A stretch of 10,208 nt of DNA from Bacteroidetes bacterium UBA7688 (GCA_002482815.1 DLGS01000041.1:12589-22796), one strand, 5' to 3'; shown: positions 1-8,800, counted from the stretch's first letter. Made by a program: numbers and translations. The notes: generated by a model from the letters alone, not told the origin.

Positions 1-512
1 ACAACAGAGAAACCCTGGAAATCAGATACCGCGGAAAATCAATATCCGACGTTTTGAATATGACGGTTGATGATGCAGTTGAATTCTTTGTTAATGTGCC
101 AATGCTGCATAGAAAATCAAAGACATTACAAGATGTGGGGCTGGGATACATTTCTTTGGGTCAAAGCTCGGTAACGCTGAGTGGTGGCGAGGCCCAACGG
201 GTAAAGCTTGCAACGGAATTATCAAAACGCGATACTGGTCAGACTATTTATTTATTGGATGAACCTACAACAGGGCTTCACTTTCAGGATATCAAACATC
301 TTTTAGCTGTATTGAATAAGCTGGTAGAAAGAGGAAATACTGTAATGGTGATAGAACACAACCTTGACATCATAAAAGTAGCAGATTATGTAATTGACAT
401 GGGGCCAGAAGGTGGAAGTGGCGGCGGATATGTGGTGGTAGAAGGAACGCCCGAAAAAGTGGCAAAAAATAAAGAAAGTCATACCGGCCGATATTTAAAA
501 CTGGAATTATAG
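1..512 (+). CDS. uvrA: UvrA excinuclease ABC subunit A, C-terminal fragment (5' end outside window)
   Basis: UvrA is the damage-recognition ATPase of nucleotide excision repair. It acts as a cytoplasmic dimer that hands damaged DNA to UvrB. The reading frame is open from base 3 and carries about 169 residues, so most of the roughly 940-residue protein lies upstream. The visible start (NRETLEIRY) is the segment that follows the second zinc-finger module in this family. The ABC signature (SGGEAQRVKLATEL) is encoded from about 180. The Walker B and D-loop region (IYLLDEPTTGLH) is encoded from about 240-280. The switch histidine, in the context VIEHNLD, is at 357-359. The C-terminal glycine-rich tail (GPEGGSGGGYVV) and EGTPE motif are typical of UvrA. 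The TTG at 54 is not a start, because homology continues upstream of it. The signature, Walker B and tail together distinguish it from ordinary ABC transporters. Confidence 0.97.
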   Translation, partial: NRETLEIRYRGKSISDVLNMTVDDAVEFFVNVPMLHRKSKTLQDVGLGYISLGQSSVTLSGGEAQRVKLATELSKRDTGQTIYLLDEPTTGLHFQDIKHLLAVLNKLVERGNTVMVIEHNLDIIKVADYVIDMGPEGGSGGGYVVVEGTPEKVAKNKESHTGRYLKLEL

Positions 513-520
513 TTATTAAT

Positions 521-627
521 TTGCGTGAGGGATGGTAACGGATATCCTCCGCTTTTTGGCGGAGATGGCTAGTGGATCTGTCTGCCGGCAAGCAGGTAAC
601 CCGTCAAAGGAACAAGGACATGCCCTC
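521..627. other. Possible structured intergenic element (nested inverted repeats)
   Basis: This lies in the 174-base gap between uvrA and the membrane-protein gene and is visibly richer in G+C than the AT-rich DNA on either side. Several inverted repeats nest into a closed multibranch fold. The outer stem is 523-527 with 619-623 (one G-T pair). A second stem is 538-541 with 601-604. There are two inner hairpins, CTCCGC/GCGGAG (547-552 with 559-564) and CTGC/GCAG (582-585 with 592-595). No T-run follows either hairpin, so it does not look like a simple terminator. It could be a dispersed palindromic repeat of the kind common between Bacteroidota genes, or a small structured RNA or 5' leader of the next gene. 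The strand is not determined. The rest of the gap (628-686) is AT-rich and shows no clear promoter: TATATTTA at 647-654 resembles a -7 box but has no partner. Confidence 0.35.
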
Positions 628-686
628 ATTAATTCTTAAACTCTATTATATTTACGCAATTTTCGAAAATATTATATCATACATAT

Positions 687-2615
687 ATGAACCCAAGCAG
701 CTTCGATAATACAAGTGAGCAAATCTGGAAGAAAATTTTCATAGCGCTTTCAGCGCTAAGTCTTTTCTTAATGCCAGTCTTTAGCACCTTCCATGGGATG
801 TCTGGAGATGAATGGTCTCTGATTATTTATGGTCACGATATTTATGATTATTTCTTCAAAGGAAGCAAAGCAGCACTGGATTATGACATTCAAAACTGGC
901 AACAGGTAGCCGGACTTCATTATTATGGAGGCCTTTATGATTTCACTGTAACCTTTTTGCACAAGACCTTCTTTTCAGGCGCAGACGAACTGACTGTAAG
1001 ACACATTTTCAATTCGCTTTTAGGAGCCTTACTGTTCATCTACACCGGCTTAATCGGTAAATATATCGGAGGATGGCGTACTGGCGTATTAGCCTTTATT
1101 TTTATTGTGCTAAGTCCCAGGATTTTGGGGGAGTCAATGAATAATCCCAAGGATATTCCTTTTGCCTTCGCTAACGTATTTTTTCTGTATTATCTTTTAC
1201 AATACATCAAAAATTTTGGAGTTCCTAAGGCTCAATGGAAGTATGCGATTTTAATGGGAGTAGGTTTTGGTTTAGCGATGGGATTCCGTATCGGCGGTAT
1301 TTTAATGATTCCCTATACTTTTCTTTTTCTTGGAGCTTATTATTTGTGGAATGCAGAATTTCAGGCAAAGGTGAAAGCTAATATGAATGCTGCATTAAAA
1401 ATTGCGGCAGCAAACCTTGCAGCAACCTTTATTCTTGGATATATAATCGGTATCATCTTCTGGCCCTGGGCTCTGCAAGCTCCGTTGTCGAAACCATTGG
1501 AAGCATTGGAAGCAATGACCGTACGCGAAATTCCTATTCGCATGTTGTATAACGGCGCCTATATAATGAACAGTGAGGTCCCTAATACTTACACAATGAA
1601 ATGGGTTTTCATTTCCAATCCCGTTTTTATTTTAGTGGCGTTTATAGCTTCGTTGTTTATGATTTTGCCAATGAGTAAACGATATGGCAAAGCAAGTATT
1701 TTTCTTTTGCTTTTTTCATTGATATTCCCTGTTGCTTATGCTATTTACAAACATTCAGTTTTATATGACACCTGGCGACATTTCTTCTTTATCTATCCAA
1801 GTATGGTATTGCTGGCCGCGTTGATTTCAAATTTCTTATTGGAAAAATTTGCTGCACAGAAAAATTACAGGTATATCACACTTGCAGCAATAATTCTGGG
1901 AATGTCACTACCCCTTATTTGGATTATACGCAGCTTCCCGAACGAATATGTTTATTTCAATGAATTTTCAGGAGGGATTAAAAAAGCTATTGGTGTTTAT
2001 GATCTGGATTATTACCAAAACAGCGGAAAACAAGCCGCGGACTGGATAAAAGAGAATACAAAAGTAAAAAATGGCAAAACGATTGTTGCATCCAACATGT
2101 CTCAGATTGAACGATATTTTGCACAGGACACAACGCACTTTTTAGGAAAATATGTGCGTCCGAACGATCGCGACACCAAAGATTGGGATTACTATATCAC
2201 TTACTCACGCTATATCTCTCTGGCACAATTGGAATCCGGATCCTGGCCTCCGGCAAATGCAGTTCATGTTATATCTGTTGATGGTGTTCCCTTAAGTGCA
2301 GTGTTGGAACGCAAAACAAAACTTGATATGGCTGCATCTGTTGCAATGGACCAACAAAAACTGGACAGTGCTTTTTCCTTATATCAGCAAGCGGTTACAA
2401 TAGATCCCAGCAATGAACTGGTTTTGGTAAAATATGCAACATTATTTGCACAGCGTGGCGATATCCAAAACGCGTTAATAACTTTAGATCAGGCTATTAA
2501 AATTGATGCGGGAAATCCCGCCATCTATAATCTGCAGGCACAGATTTACAGAGCTATTGGAGATGCAGCTAAAGCTCAGGAAGCAGAAAATATGCTTCGA
2601 AATTTGATGCAATAA
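687..2615 (+). CDS. GT39-like (GT-C fold) polytopic membrane glycosyltransferase with C-terminal TPR
   Basis: This 642-residue protein has about 11 predicted membrane segments between residues 15 and 413. A soluble region of about 230 residues follows. An acidic pair, Asp41-Glu42 (GMSGDEW), lies just after the first membrane segment. That is where GT-C enzymes such as PMT and ArnT carry catalytic acidic residues in the first external loop. After the last membrane segment comes PNEYVYFNEFSGG (418-430), then DLDYY (439-443), a pattern I recognise from GT39-like proteins that use polyprenyl-phosphate sugars. Residues 549-642 form two to three TPR-like repeats (for example YQQAVTIDPSNE). With an odd number of membrane segments and the N-terminus inside, these would face the periplasm. 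The likely role is transfer of a sugar from a lipid carrier to an envelope glycan, lipid or protein; the acceptor is unknown. The ATG at 687 is the first in frame and lacks a clear ribosome binding site. The ABC gene begins 24 bases after the stop. Confidence 0.75.
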   Translation: MNPSSFDNTSEQIWKKIFIALSALSLFLMPVFSTFHGMSGDEWSLIIYGHDIYDYFFKGSKAALDYDIQNWQQVAGLHYYGGLYDFTVTFLHKTFFSGADELTVRHIFNSLLGALLFIYTGLIGKYIGGWRTGVLAFIFIVLSPRILGESMNNPKDIPFAFANVFFLYYLLQYIKNFGVPKAQWKYAILMGVGFGLAMGFRIGGILMIPYTFLFLGAYYLWNAEFQAKVKANMNAALKIAAANLAATFILGYIIGIIFWPWALQAPLSKPLEALEAMTVREIPIRMLYNGAYIMNSEVPNTYTMKWVFISNPVFILVAFIASLFMILPMSKRYGKASIFLLLFSLIFPVAYAIYKHSVLYDTWRHFFFIYPSMVLLAALISNFLLEKFAAQKNYRYITLAAIILGMSLPLIWIIRSFPNEYVYFNEFSGGIKKAIGVYDLDYYQNSGKQAADWIKENTKVKNGKTIVASNMSQIERYFAQDTTHFLGKYVRPNDRDTKDWDYYITYSRYISLAQLESGSWPPANAVHVISVDGVPLSAVLERKTKLDMAASVAMDQQKLDSAFSLYQQAVTIDPSNELVLVKYATLFAQRGDIQNALITLDQAIKIDAGNPAIYNLQAQIYRAIGDAAKAQEAENMLRNLMQ

Positions 2616-2639
2616 AAAACAGGGAGCCAGAGACAAAAT

Positions 2640-3284
2640 ATGCAATTAAAAATAGAGCAGCTGATTCCGGTTCCACTTCGTGAAAAACTGAATCAAAAAC
2701 ATTCAGATGTCTGGCTTCAAAACCTGTTGATTGAATCGACTGAATACATTGGAGTACAAGCACCTTCGGGGACGGGAAAAACGACACTAATTCATTGTCT
2801 TTATGGCCTGCGTCATGATTATGATGGTGCAATATTTTGGGATAATAAAAACCTTCGAAATCTGAGCGGGGAAGAAATAGCCGAGCTGCGTAAAGGAAAG
2901 GCGAGTGTTATTTTTCAGGATATGCGTTTGTTTCCTGATTTGACAGCATGGGAAAATCTTGAACTAAAACGGACACTGACCAATACTGTCAGCGAAAAAG
3001 AAGCAGCGGAATGGATGAATCGTCTGGGGATAGGTGACAAAATGATGGCATTAGCCTATACATTATCCTATGGTGAGCAACAACGCCTGGCAATTATCCG
3101 TTCGCTTTTGCAACCCTTTTCATTTCTATTGATGGATGAACCTTTCAGTCATTTGGATCATCAAAATACAATACTAGCCTCACAACTCATCCTTGAAGTT
3201 GTGAAGAAAAACAATGCAGGTCTTTTACTTGCCGACCTCGATGAAAATGAATTTTTCCCATACCACAAAACTTATCTGCTTTGA
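2640..3284 (+). CDS. ABC transporter ATP-binding protein (LolD/MacB-like), variant H-loop
   Basis: This 214-residue nucleotide-binding subunit shows the ABC motifs in order. Walker A is APSGTGKTT (41-49, Lys47), with Ala in place of the usual first Gly. The Q-loop Gln93 sits in IFQDMRLFPDLTAWENLEL. The signature is LSYGEQ (142-147) instead of LSGGQ. Walker B is FLLMDE (162-167, Glu167) and the D-loop is SHLD (170-173). Spacing and the MRLFPDLTAWEN stretch are those of LolD/MacB/FtsE ATPases. About 32 residues after Glu167, where the switch His is expected, the sequence reads LLLADLDEN, so Asp199 stands where His should be. The C-terminus is short. AGGGAG at 2621-2626 is a possible but distant ribosome binding site. 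The adjoining permease overlaps by 4 bases, so the two probably form one envelope complex. Its substrate cannot be told from the sequence. Confidence 0.9.
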   Translation: MQLKIEQLIPVPLREKLNQKHSDVWLQNLLIESTEYIGVQAPSGTGKTTLIHCLYGLRHDYDGAIFWDNKNLRNLSGEEIAELRKGKASVIFQDMRLFPDLTAWENLELKRTLTNTVSEKEAAEWMNRLGIGDKMMALAYTLSYGEQQRLAIIRSLLQPFSFLLMDEPFSHLDHQNTILASQLILEVVKKNNAGLLLADLDENEFFPYHKTYLL

Positions 3285-4489
3285 GCCAAAACAGTCAGGC
3301 CGGAATACTCAAAAAACTATTGCTCCGCAAAAAGAAAAGCGGCCGGCTGGTCAGTGCCTGGATTGCCTTGTGTATAGGTTGTACATTACTATTGGTATCT
3401 GTAATAATATGGTCTTGCTTCCAGGATTTATTGTCTGGAAAAAGTGGAGAAGACAGTCTGGGAGCAACATTTTTAACGATAAGTAAAAAAGTAGACGATG
3501 CATCGATGGCCCAAAAAGGAAGTACACAAATTTTATCAGACGATATTGCTCATATTAAAACCGCACCTCAAGTACAGGATGTTGGTTTACTAACTCCTGC
3601 AAATTTCAAAGTAGCAGCAAGCCTTGGTAGCGGACAAATGTCTTTTTACACGTTGCTTTTTCTTGAGTCGGCACCTGACAGATTTATGGATAAAATGCCT
3701 GAGACATGGAAATGGCAGGAAGGAGATAACACTATCCCCATTATTTTATCGCGGGATTTTCTAAACATGTATAACTACATTTTTGCACCCAGCCAGGGAT
3801 TACCCTTATTATCGGAACAATCCGTAAAAGCAATCGGTTTTAAACTAACCATGGGAGAGGGCGCAAACCAGGTAGATTATCGAGCTCAGGTTGAAGGTTT
3901 TTCCGATAGAATTTCATCTGTTTTGGTGCCACAATCATTTATTGATTATGGCAATCAGAAATTCTCACCCGGTAGTGTTGGTAAAGCATCAAGGATGATT
4001 ATAAAAGTGGGGGATCCAAGTGATAAAAATTTCATCACTTTCCTCGAAAAAAATGATTACACAACAAATGCTGAACAATTACGCTTCAGCAAAATGCGTT
4101 CAGCAGTCGAGGTTGTATCCGGCGCTACAGGAATATTAGCATTGCTACTAATGGCGATTGGGACATTGGTTTTCGTATTGTTTATTGAATTAACAATGGC
4201 CCAGGCACAAGAATCGGTAAGGCTATTGCTACAAATTGGATACAGCCCGAAAAAACTAAGCCGTTTTTTAATTAGCAAATACATACCCATAATGCTCAGC
4301 GCTTTGCTGGCAGCGCTACTCATCGCCTCTTCCTTTCAATTTTTCGCAGCTCAGAAACTTAACTCACTTCAACTAAAAATCAATCCGTTTCCCGGATTGT
4401 ATGTATGGACTGCAGTGATTTTCAGCGCTATTGTTTTATTGTTGCAAATAAACCAATCCATCAAAAAAGCGATTAACAACAGAATTTAA
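3281..4489 (+). CDS. MacB/FtsX-type ABC transporter permease, TTG start
   Basis: This 402-residue inner-membrane protein has the layout of type VII (MacB/FtsX) ABC permeases. It has a basic N-terminus (KKLLLRKKK), TM1 at about 23-45, a large extracytoplasmic domain at about 46-278, and three C-terminal membrane helices at about 279-303, 331-356 and 370-391. Between TM2 and TM3 lies the cytoplasmic stretch SVRLLLQIGYSPKKLSRFL, which resembles the coupling segment of FtsX-like domains. Such proteins usually act as mechanotransmitters or lipoprotein/lipid movers and do not carry substrate through a pore. The start is TTG at 3281, overlapping the ATPase stop as TTGA, which suggests translational coupling. 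The first in-frame ATG lies near residue 76 and would remove TM1, so it is unlikely. In-frame ATT and ATA codons upstream (to 3251) are less plausible. The gene ends 20 bases from the convergent gene, and I see no hairpin there. Confidence 0.88.
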   Translation: MSQNSQAGILKKLLLRKKKSGRLVSAWIALCIGCTLLLVSVIIWSCFQDLLSGKSGEDSLGATFLTISKKVDDASMAQKGSTQILSDDIAHIKTAPQVQDVGLLTPANFKVAASLGSGQMSFYTLLFLESAPDRFMDKMPETWKWQEGDNTIPIILSRDFLNMYNYIFAPSQGLPLLSEQSVKAIGFKLTMGEGANQVDYRAQVEGFSDRISSVLVPQSFIDYGNQKFSPGSVGKASRMIIKVGDPSDKNFITFLEKNDYTTNAEQLRFSKMRSAVEVVSGATGILALLLMAIGTLVFVLFIELTMAQAQESVRLLLQIGYSPKKLSRFLISKYIPIMLSALLAALLIASSFQFFAAQKLNSLQLKINPFPGLYVWTAVIFSAIVLLLQINQSIKKAINNRI

Positions 4490-4509
4490 ATACTCTCCGA
4501 TAGACACAA

Positions 4510-5508
4510 TTAATCCAATTGAAGCCATGCAATCATTCCCTTGCTCCCGGCTAAAAAAATCAACTTTCCAGCTTTAGATTTCTGCACTACATGGAAACTT
4601 TGAGTGGAAATATTTTTCCAGTTTTTTCCGCCATCTTCGGAAATATCCACACCACTGGTGCCGCAGCAAACAAGCTTCTTTTTACTTATGTAGATGACAC
4701 AACTTCTGTAGCCAAAAGGCGGTGTTTGCGGGACCGAAAATTTCGGATTTTTTTTGAGATTTACCAATACACAATTACTGTCCCTGCTTTTGTCATTGGC
4801 AAAATCACCACCCACAATTATCGATTTTTTTTTGTAAACAGCAATGGAATTTGCCCCGGTACTTTCTTTGCCCATCGCCATCGCAATCCAGTAATTTTTA
4901 TCTTTAAAAAACATGTGCGATTGACTTCCTCCACTTACCCAAACATATGGGTTTCTTCTCGTACCCCTATGTTGAATATTAGTGCCACTGGATGCAAAAA
5001 ATGCTTCTCCTTTTCCTAAAGAAAATCCATTAAAATCAAGCCAGGATTCACCAAAGTCGAAGGAAAAAGCGTGAAATATCTTTCCCCGAATAGGATCACC
5101 AATAACCAAACCAATGCCCTTTTCATCAAAAACCATCGCATCCAGAAACATACCCTTAGTTGTATCTTGAAACACCTTTTTCCATGTTTTTCCCCCATCG
5201 CTTGTTTTCAGCATAATTGCCGGTTCTGCAATGCCCATAATGATTGCATTATTCTCGTCAAATGCTTCAATATCCCTGAAGTCGCGCTTTTCATAACCAG
5301 CTACAGTAAACCAGGAAATGGTCTTGCCACCATCTATACTCTTTGCAACAGCGCCATTGCTGCCACTGCACCAAAACACTTTATCATTCACAACACTCAG
5401 ACCACGAATACTGACATTCTTCCCCGAATCAAGAATAATGATTGACGGATTTTGAGCAAAAGAAATTTGATACAGAAAAATAAACAGGACAAAAACGAGT
5501 GGTTTCAT
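4510..5508 (-). CDS. Secreted YCF48-like beta-propeller (Asp-box/BNR repeat) protein
   Basis: This 332-residue protein begins with a signal peptide (MKPLVFVLFIFLYQISFAQ), with likely cleavage after residue 18, so it is exported. It carries Asp-box type repeats: SIDGGKT at 57-63, SDGGKTW at 103-109, a degenerate SFDFGESW at 149-156, and SEDGGKNW at 290-297. These alternate with short hydrophobic strands (GLVIGDP, IIVGGDF, LIFLAGSKG). This is the pattern of YCF48/Hcf136-related and sialidase-type beta-propellers. Homologues in Bacteroidota are often labelled 'oxidoreductase', but I see no redox cofactor motif. Sialidase activity is also unsupported, since no Arg triad is evident. The biochemical role is unknown; binding to a partner at the cell surface or in the periplasm is an inference. 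Its ATG lies 2 bases past the last base of the DUF3820 stop, so the two genes are surely co-transcribed. Confidence 0.8.
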   Translation of the reverse strand: MKPLVFVLFIFLYQISFAQNPSIIILDSGKNVSIRGLSVVNDKVFWCSGSNGAVAKSIDGGKTISWFTVAGYEKRDFRDIEAFDENNAIIMGIAEPAIMLKTSDGGKTWKKVFQDTTKGMFLDAMVFDEKGIGLVIGDPIRGKIFHAFSFDFGESWLDFNGFSLGKGEAFFASSGTNIQHRGTRRNPYVWVSGGSQSHMFFKDKNYWIAMAMGKESTGANSIAVYKKKSIIVGGDFANDKSRDSNCVLVNLKKNPKFSVPQTPPFGYRSCVIYISKKKLVCCGTSGVDISEDGGKNWKNISTQSFHVVQKSKAGKLIFLAGSKGMIAWLQLD

Positions 5509-5509
5509 C

Positions 5510-5728
5510 TTATTTCTTCTTTAAGGGTTCTAAAAGATATTCAAGACCGTTTAATTTTATCTCATACAAAGTTTGCAATAGAATCCCCAATTTGCCGGCA
5601 GGAAAGCCTTTTCGCTGAAACCATTCCAGATAAGAAACGGGAAGGTTACACAAGATTGTCCCTTTAAATTTACCAAAAGGCATTGGTATTTTTACCAGTT
5701 CAAGTAAAAGATTTGGATCTGCAGTCAT
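5510..5728 (-). CDS. DUF3820 family small protein
   Basis: This 72-residue protein matches the DUF3820 family from memory. It has the MPFGKFKGT motif (residues 16-24), then CNLPVSYLEWF (27-37), KGFPAGKLG (40-48) and YEIKLNGLE (55-63), ending in a basic tail. The family is also listed in Pfam as a putative quorum-sensing-regulated virulence factor, but no biochemical function is established. The small size, aromatic residues and lack of a signal peptide point to a cytoplasmic protein. The ATG at 5728 is preceded by an A-rich stretch and no clear Shine-Dalgarno. It starts only 18 bases after the nrdJ terminator hairpin. The next gene, the secreted beta-propeller, begins after a 1-base gap, which suggests coupled translation; any functional link between them is unknown. 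Confidence 0.85.
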   Translation of the reverse strand: MTADPNLLLELVKIPMPFGKFKGTILCNLPVSYLEWFQRKGFPAGKLGILLQTLYEIKLNGLEYLLEPLKKK

Positions 5729-5746
5729 CTTAATTTCTTTTATTTA

Positions 5747-5777
5747 AAAAGGTCCCGGCGAAATACCGGGACCTTTT
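5747..5777 (-). terminator. Rho-independent terminator after nrdJ
   Basis: This is a perfect inverted repeat: 12 pairs between 5747-5758 and 5766-5777 with a 7-base loop (5759-5765). The core is GGTCCCGG/CCGGGACC flanked by A and T runs. On the minus strand the hairpin lies 26 bases after the nrdJ stop and runs into a T-tract (5750-5746), as expected for an intrinsic terminator. The flanking A/T runs could also make it work on the other strand, but no plus-strand gene ends here. Confidence 0.9.
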
Positions 5778-5803
5778 CGTTTTGCAATAATATAGAAAAA
5801 TGT

Positions 5804-8800
5804 TTAGCTGCAACCGGTTGTTGTGCCACAATTCGGGCACATATAGCAAGTGCCGTTACGTAAAGTAATATTGCCGCAATTGCTACAAGCAGGAGCGTCG
5901 GCACTTGTTCCCATCAGTTTTTTCGTTTCTGCACTAATGCTTGCTGCTACCGGTTTGGTGCTTGTCACTTTTGGTATTGGAGTAGCACTTTTATGCTGAG
6001 GAGCTGTAACTCTTACCTGCGATAATTCCTGCTGCACTGTGGGAATGCTATGTCTTAAACGATCCTCGTCAATGACATGAACCAAATCATCACGATCAAG
6101 ATATTCATAAGCTAAAACACGGAATACATAATCCAGAACAGATGTCGCCGATTTAATATTGGGATGTTCCACCATTCCACTAGGTTCGAAGCGTGTAAAG
6201 ATAAATTTATCAACATACTCTTCCAAAGGAACACCGTATTGCAAACCAACGGAAACCGCTATGGCAAAGCTATTCAGAAGGCTGCGCATTGTGGCGCCTT
6301 CTTTTGCCATATCAATAAATATCTCTCCTAAGGTCTGGTCGCCGTACTCTCCTGTACGCAAAAAAATAGCCTGGCCGCCGACTTTACTTTTGAAGGTATA
6401 ACCACGTCGTTTTGCCGGCAGCGTTTTTCGCTCCACGATTCTGCTTAACTGACGTTTTAACTGTGTATCAGGACTAGCCTGTACACGCTTGTTCACCTCT
6501 TCCAGAAGCTCATCAATCGTTAGCTGACCAAGGTCAATCATCTGACTTGTAGCAACTGTCTCCTCAATTGGAGATTCATTAATTTCTGAGGGCGATGCCT
6601 TCTTTTTCTTGTCACTTTTATTGCTCAATGGTTGACTGAGTTTTGAGCCGTCACGGTAGAGTGCGCAAGCCTTAATACCCAATTGCCAGCTTAGATAATA
6701 GCAGTCTTTAATTTCGTCAATCGTTGCTTCATTCGGTAGATTAATTGTTTTTGAAATTGCACCACTGATAAAAGGTTGCACGGCTGCCATCATTCGGATA
6801 TGCCCGTGTGCATGAATAAAACGTTCACCCTTTTTCCCACATTTATTCGCACAATCAAAAACGGGTAAATGCTCGGGTTTTAATAATGGTGCACCTTCCA
6901 TCATCATTGTACCACAAACATAATCGTTGGCTGCTTCTATTTCTTCATCTCCAAAACCTAACTCTTCCAGCAGATTGAAATCCATATCATAATACTGCTC
7001 TGCCTTAAATCCAAGCCTTTGCAAACATTCTTCTCCCAAATTGTATACGTTAAATACAAAGCCAATTTCAAACGCACTTTCTACCAGCGTATCGAGCTTC
7101 TTTAACTCTTCAGCAATAAAACCTTTTTCACTTAATGATTGATGATTGATAAAGGGTGCGCCTGCAAATGTGCCGTGGCCTTTGGCGTATTTTACAATAG
7201 CGTCAATTTCAGGTTCGCTGTATTTCAAATTTTTCAGCGCAGCGGGAATAGACTGGTTAATGATTTTGAAATAACCGCCACCAGATAATTTTTTAAATTT
7301 TACCAAAGCGAAGTCAGGTTCCACGCCTGTCGTGTCACAATCCATTACCAAACCAATGGTTCCTGTTGGTGCAATTACTGTGGCTTGTGCGTTTCTATAC
7401 CCATATTTTTCACCCATCTGCAGCGCACTATCCCAGGCACGCGTAGCAGCGCTGAGCAAGTAATCAGGGCAATATTTTGCATTAATTCCTACTGGTTTTG
7501 TTTCGAGATTTTCATAGGCATCTGCAGCATCATAAGCGGCTGCCCTATGATTGCGCATCACGCGTAACATGTGCTGCGCATTTTCTTTATACCGAGGGAA
7601 TGTTCCCAATGCCGCAGCCATTTCTGCTGAAGTGCTGTATGCAACGCCATTCATTATGGCAGAGATAGCTCCGGCAATGGCGCGCCCTTCCTCACTATCG
7701 TAAGGAATACCACTCACCATGAGCATAGAGCCGAGATTAGCAAACCCTAATCCCAATGTGCGATAGTCATAACTTAACCGGGCAACCTCAGGGCTTGGAA
7801 ATTGTGCCATCAAAACTGAAATCTCCAGCACAACTGTCCACAAACGCGTCATGTATTCGAACGATGAAACATCGAATATGCCTGTTTCTTCACTAAAAAA
7901 ACGACGAAGATTTAAAGAAGCTAAATTGCAAGCCGTATTATCAAGGAACATGTATTCCGAGCACGGATTGGAGGCACGTATATCTCCGCCTTCGGGGCAG
8001 GTATGCCATTCATTAATCGTTGTATTATATTGTGTTCCGGGATCAGCGCAACGCCAGGCTGAGTAAGAAATTTTGTCCCAAAGATCTTTAGCAGGAACTT
8101 TCTTCATTACCTTTCCATCGCTGCGTGCAGTCATTTCCCAATCACCACCATTTACCAATCGACGGAAAAACTCATTTGGAATCCGAACCGAATTGTTGGA
8201 ATTCTGTCCTGAAACTGTTTTGTAGGCTTCGCCCTCGTAATCGCTGGAATAGCCGGCAGCAATCAATGCTGCCACTTTTTTCTCTTCTTCAACTTTCCAA
8301 TCAATAAAATCTAAAACTTCAGGATGGTCTAAATCAAGACAAACCATTTTTGCCGCACGACGGGTTGTTCCGCCACTTTTTATAGCACCTGCAGACCTGT
8401 CCCCAATTTTTAAGAAGCTCATCAAACCACTGGATGTTCCGCCACCACTGAGTTTTTCACCTTCTGCACGGATGTTGGAATAGTTGGTCCCCACTCCACT
8501 TCCATATTTAAAAATACGGGCTTCCCGAACCCATAAGTCCATAATTCCTCCTTCGTTTACAAGGTCATCATCAACACTAAGAATGAAGCAGGCGTGCGGT
8601 TGCGGACGCTCATAAGCATTGGTTGAACGTTCTAATTTTCCGTTGGTCGGGTCAACATAATAATGTCCTTGGGCTTTTCCGTTTATGCCATAAGAATTAT
8701 ACAGACCTGTATTAAACCACTGGGGCGAATTGGGTGCACAACTTTGCTGCAGGATACTGTACGCAAGTTCGTCATAGAAAACCTGCGCGTCATATTCGCT

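Noticed and set aside
540..547. GGATATCC palindrome near the uvrA-downstream hairpins
   Set aside because: It is too short to support an operator on its own, and it overlaps the inner stem of the larger element.
3214..3486. A 90-codon plus-strand frame bridging the ATPase and permease
   Set aside because: It overlaps two well-supported genes in a third frame. Its translation repeats no known family and begins inside the ATPase C-terminus.
4490..4509. Bidirectional terminator between the convergent permease and YCF48-like genes
   Set aside because: The 20-base gap has no inverted repeat or T-run that could form a hairpin.
4591..5019. A 142-codon plus-strand open frame
   Set aside because: It lies wholly antisense to the signal-peptide-bearing YCF48-like gene, shows no recognisable domain, and its composition follows from the opposite strand.
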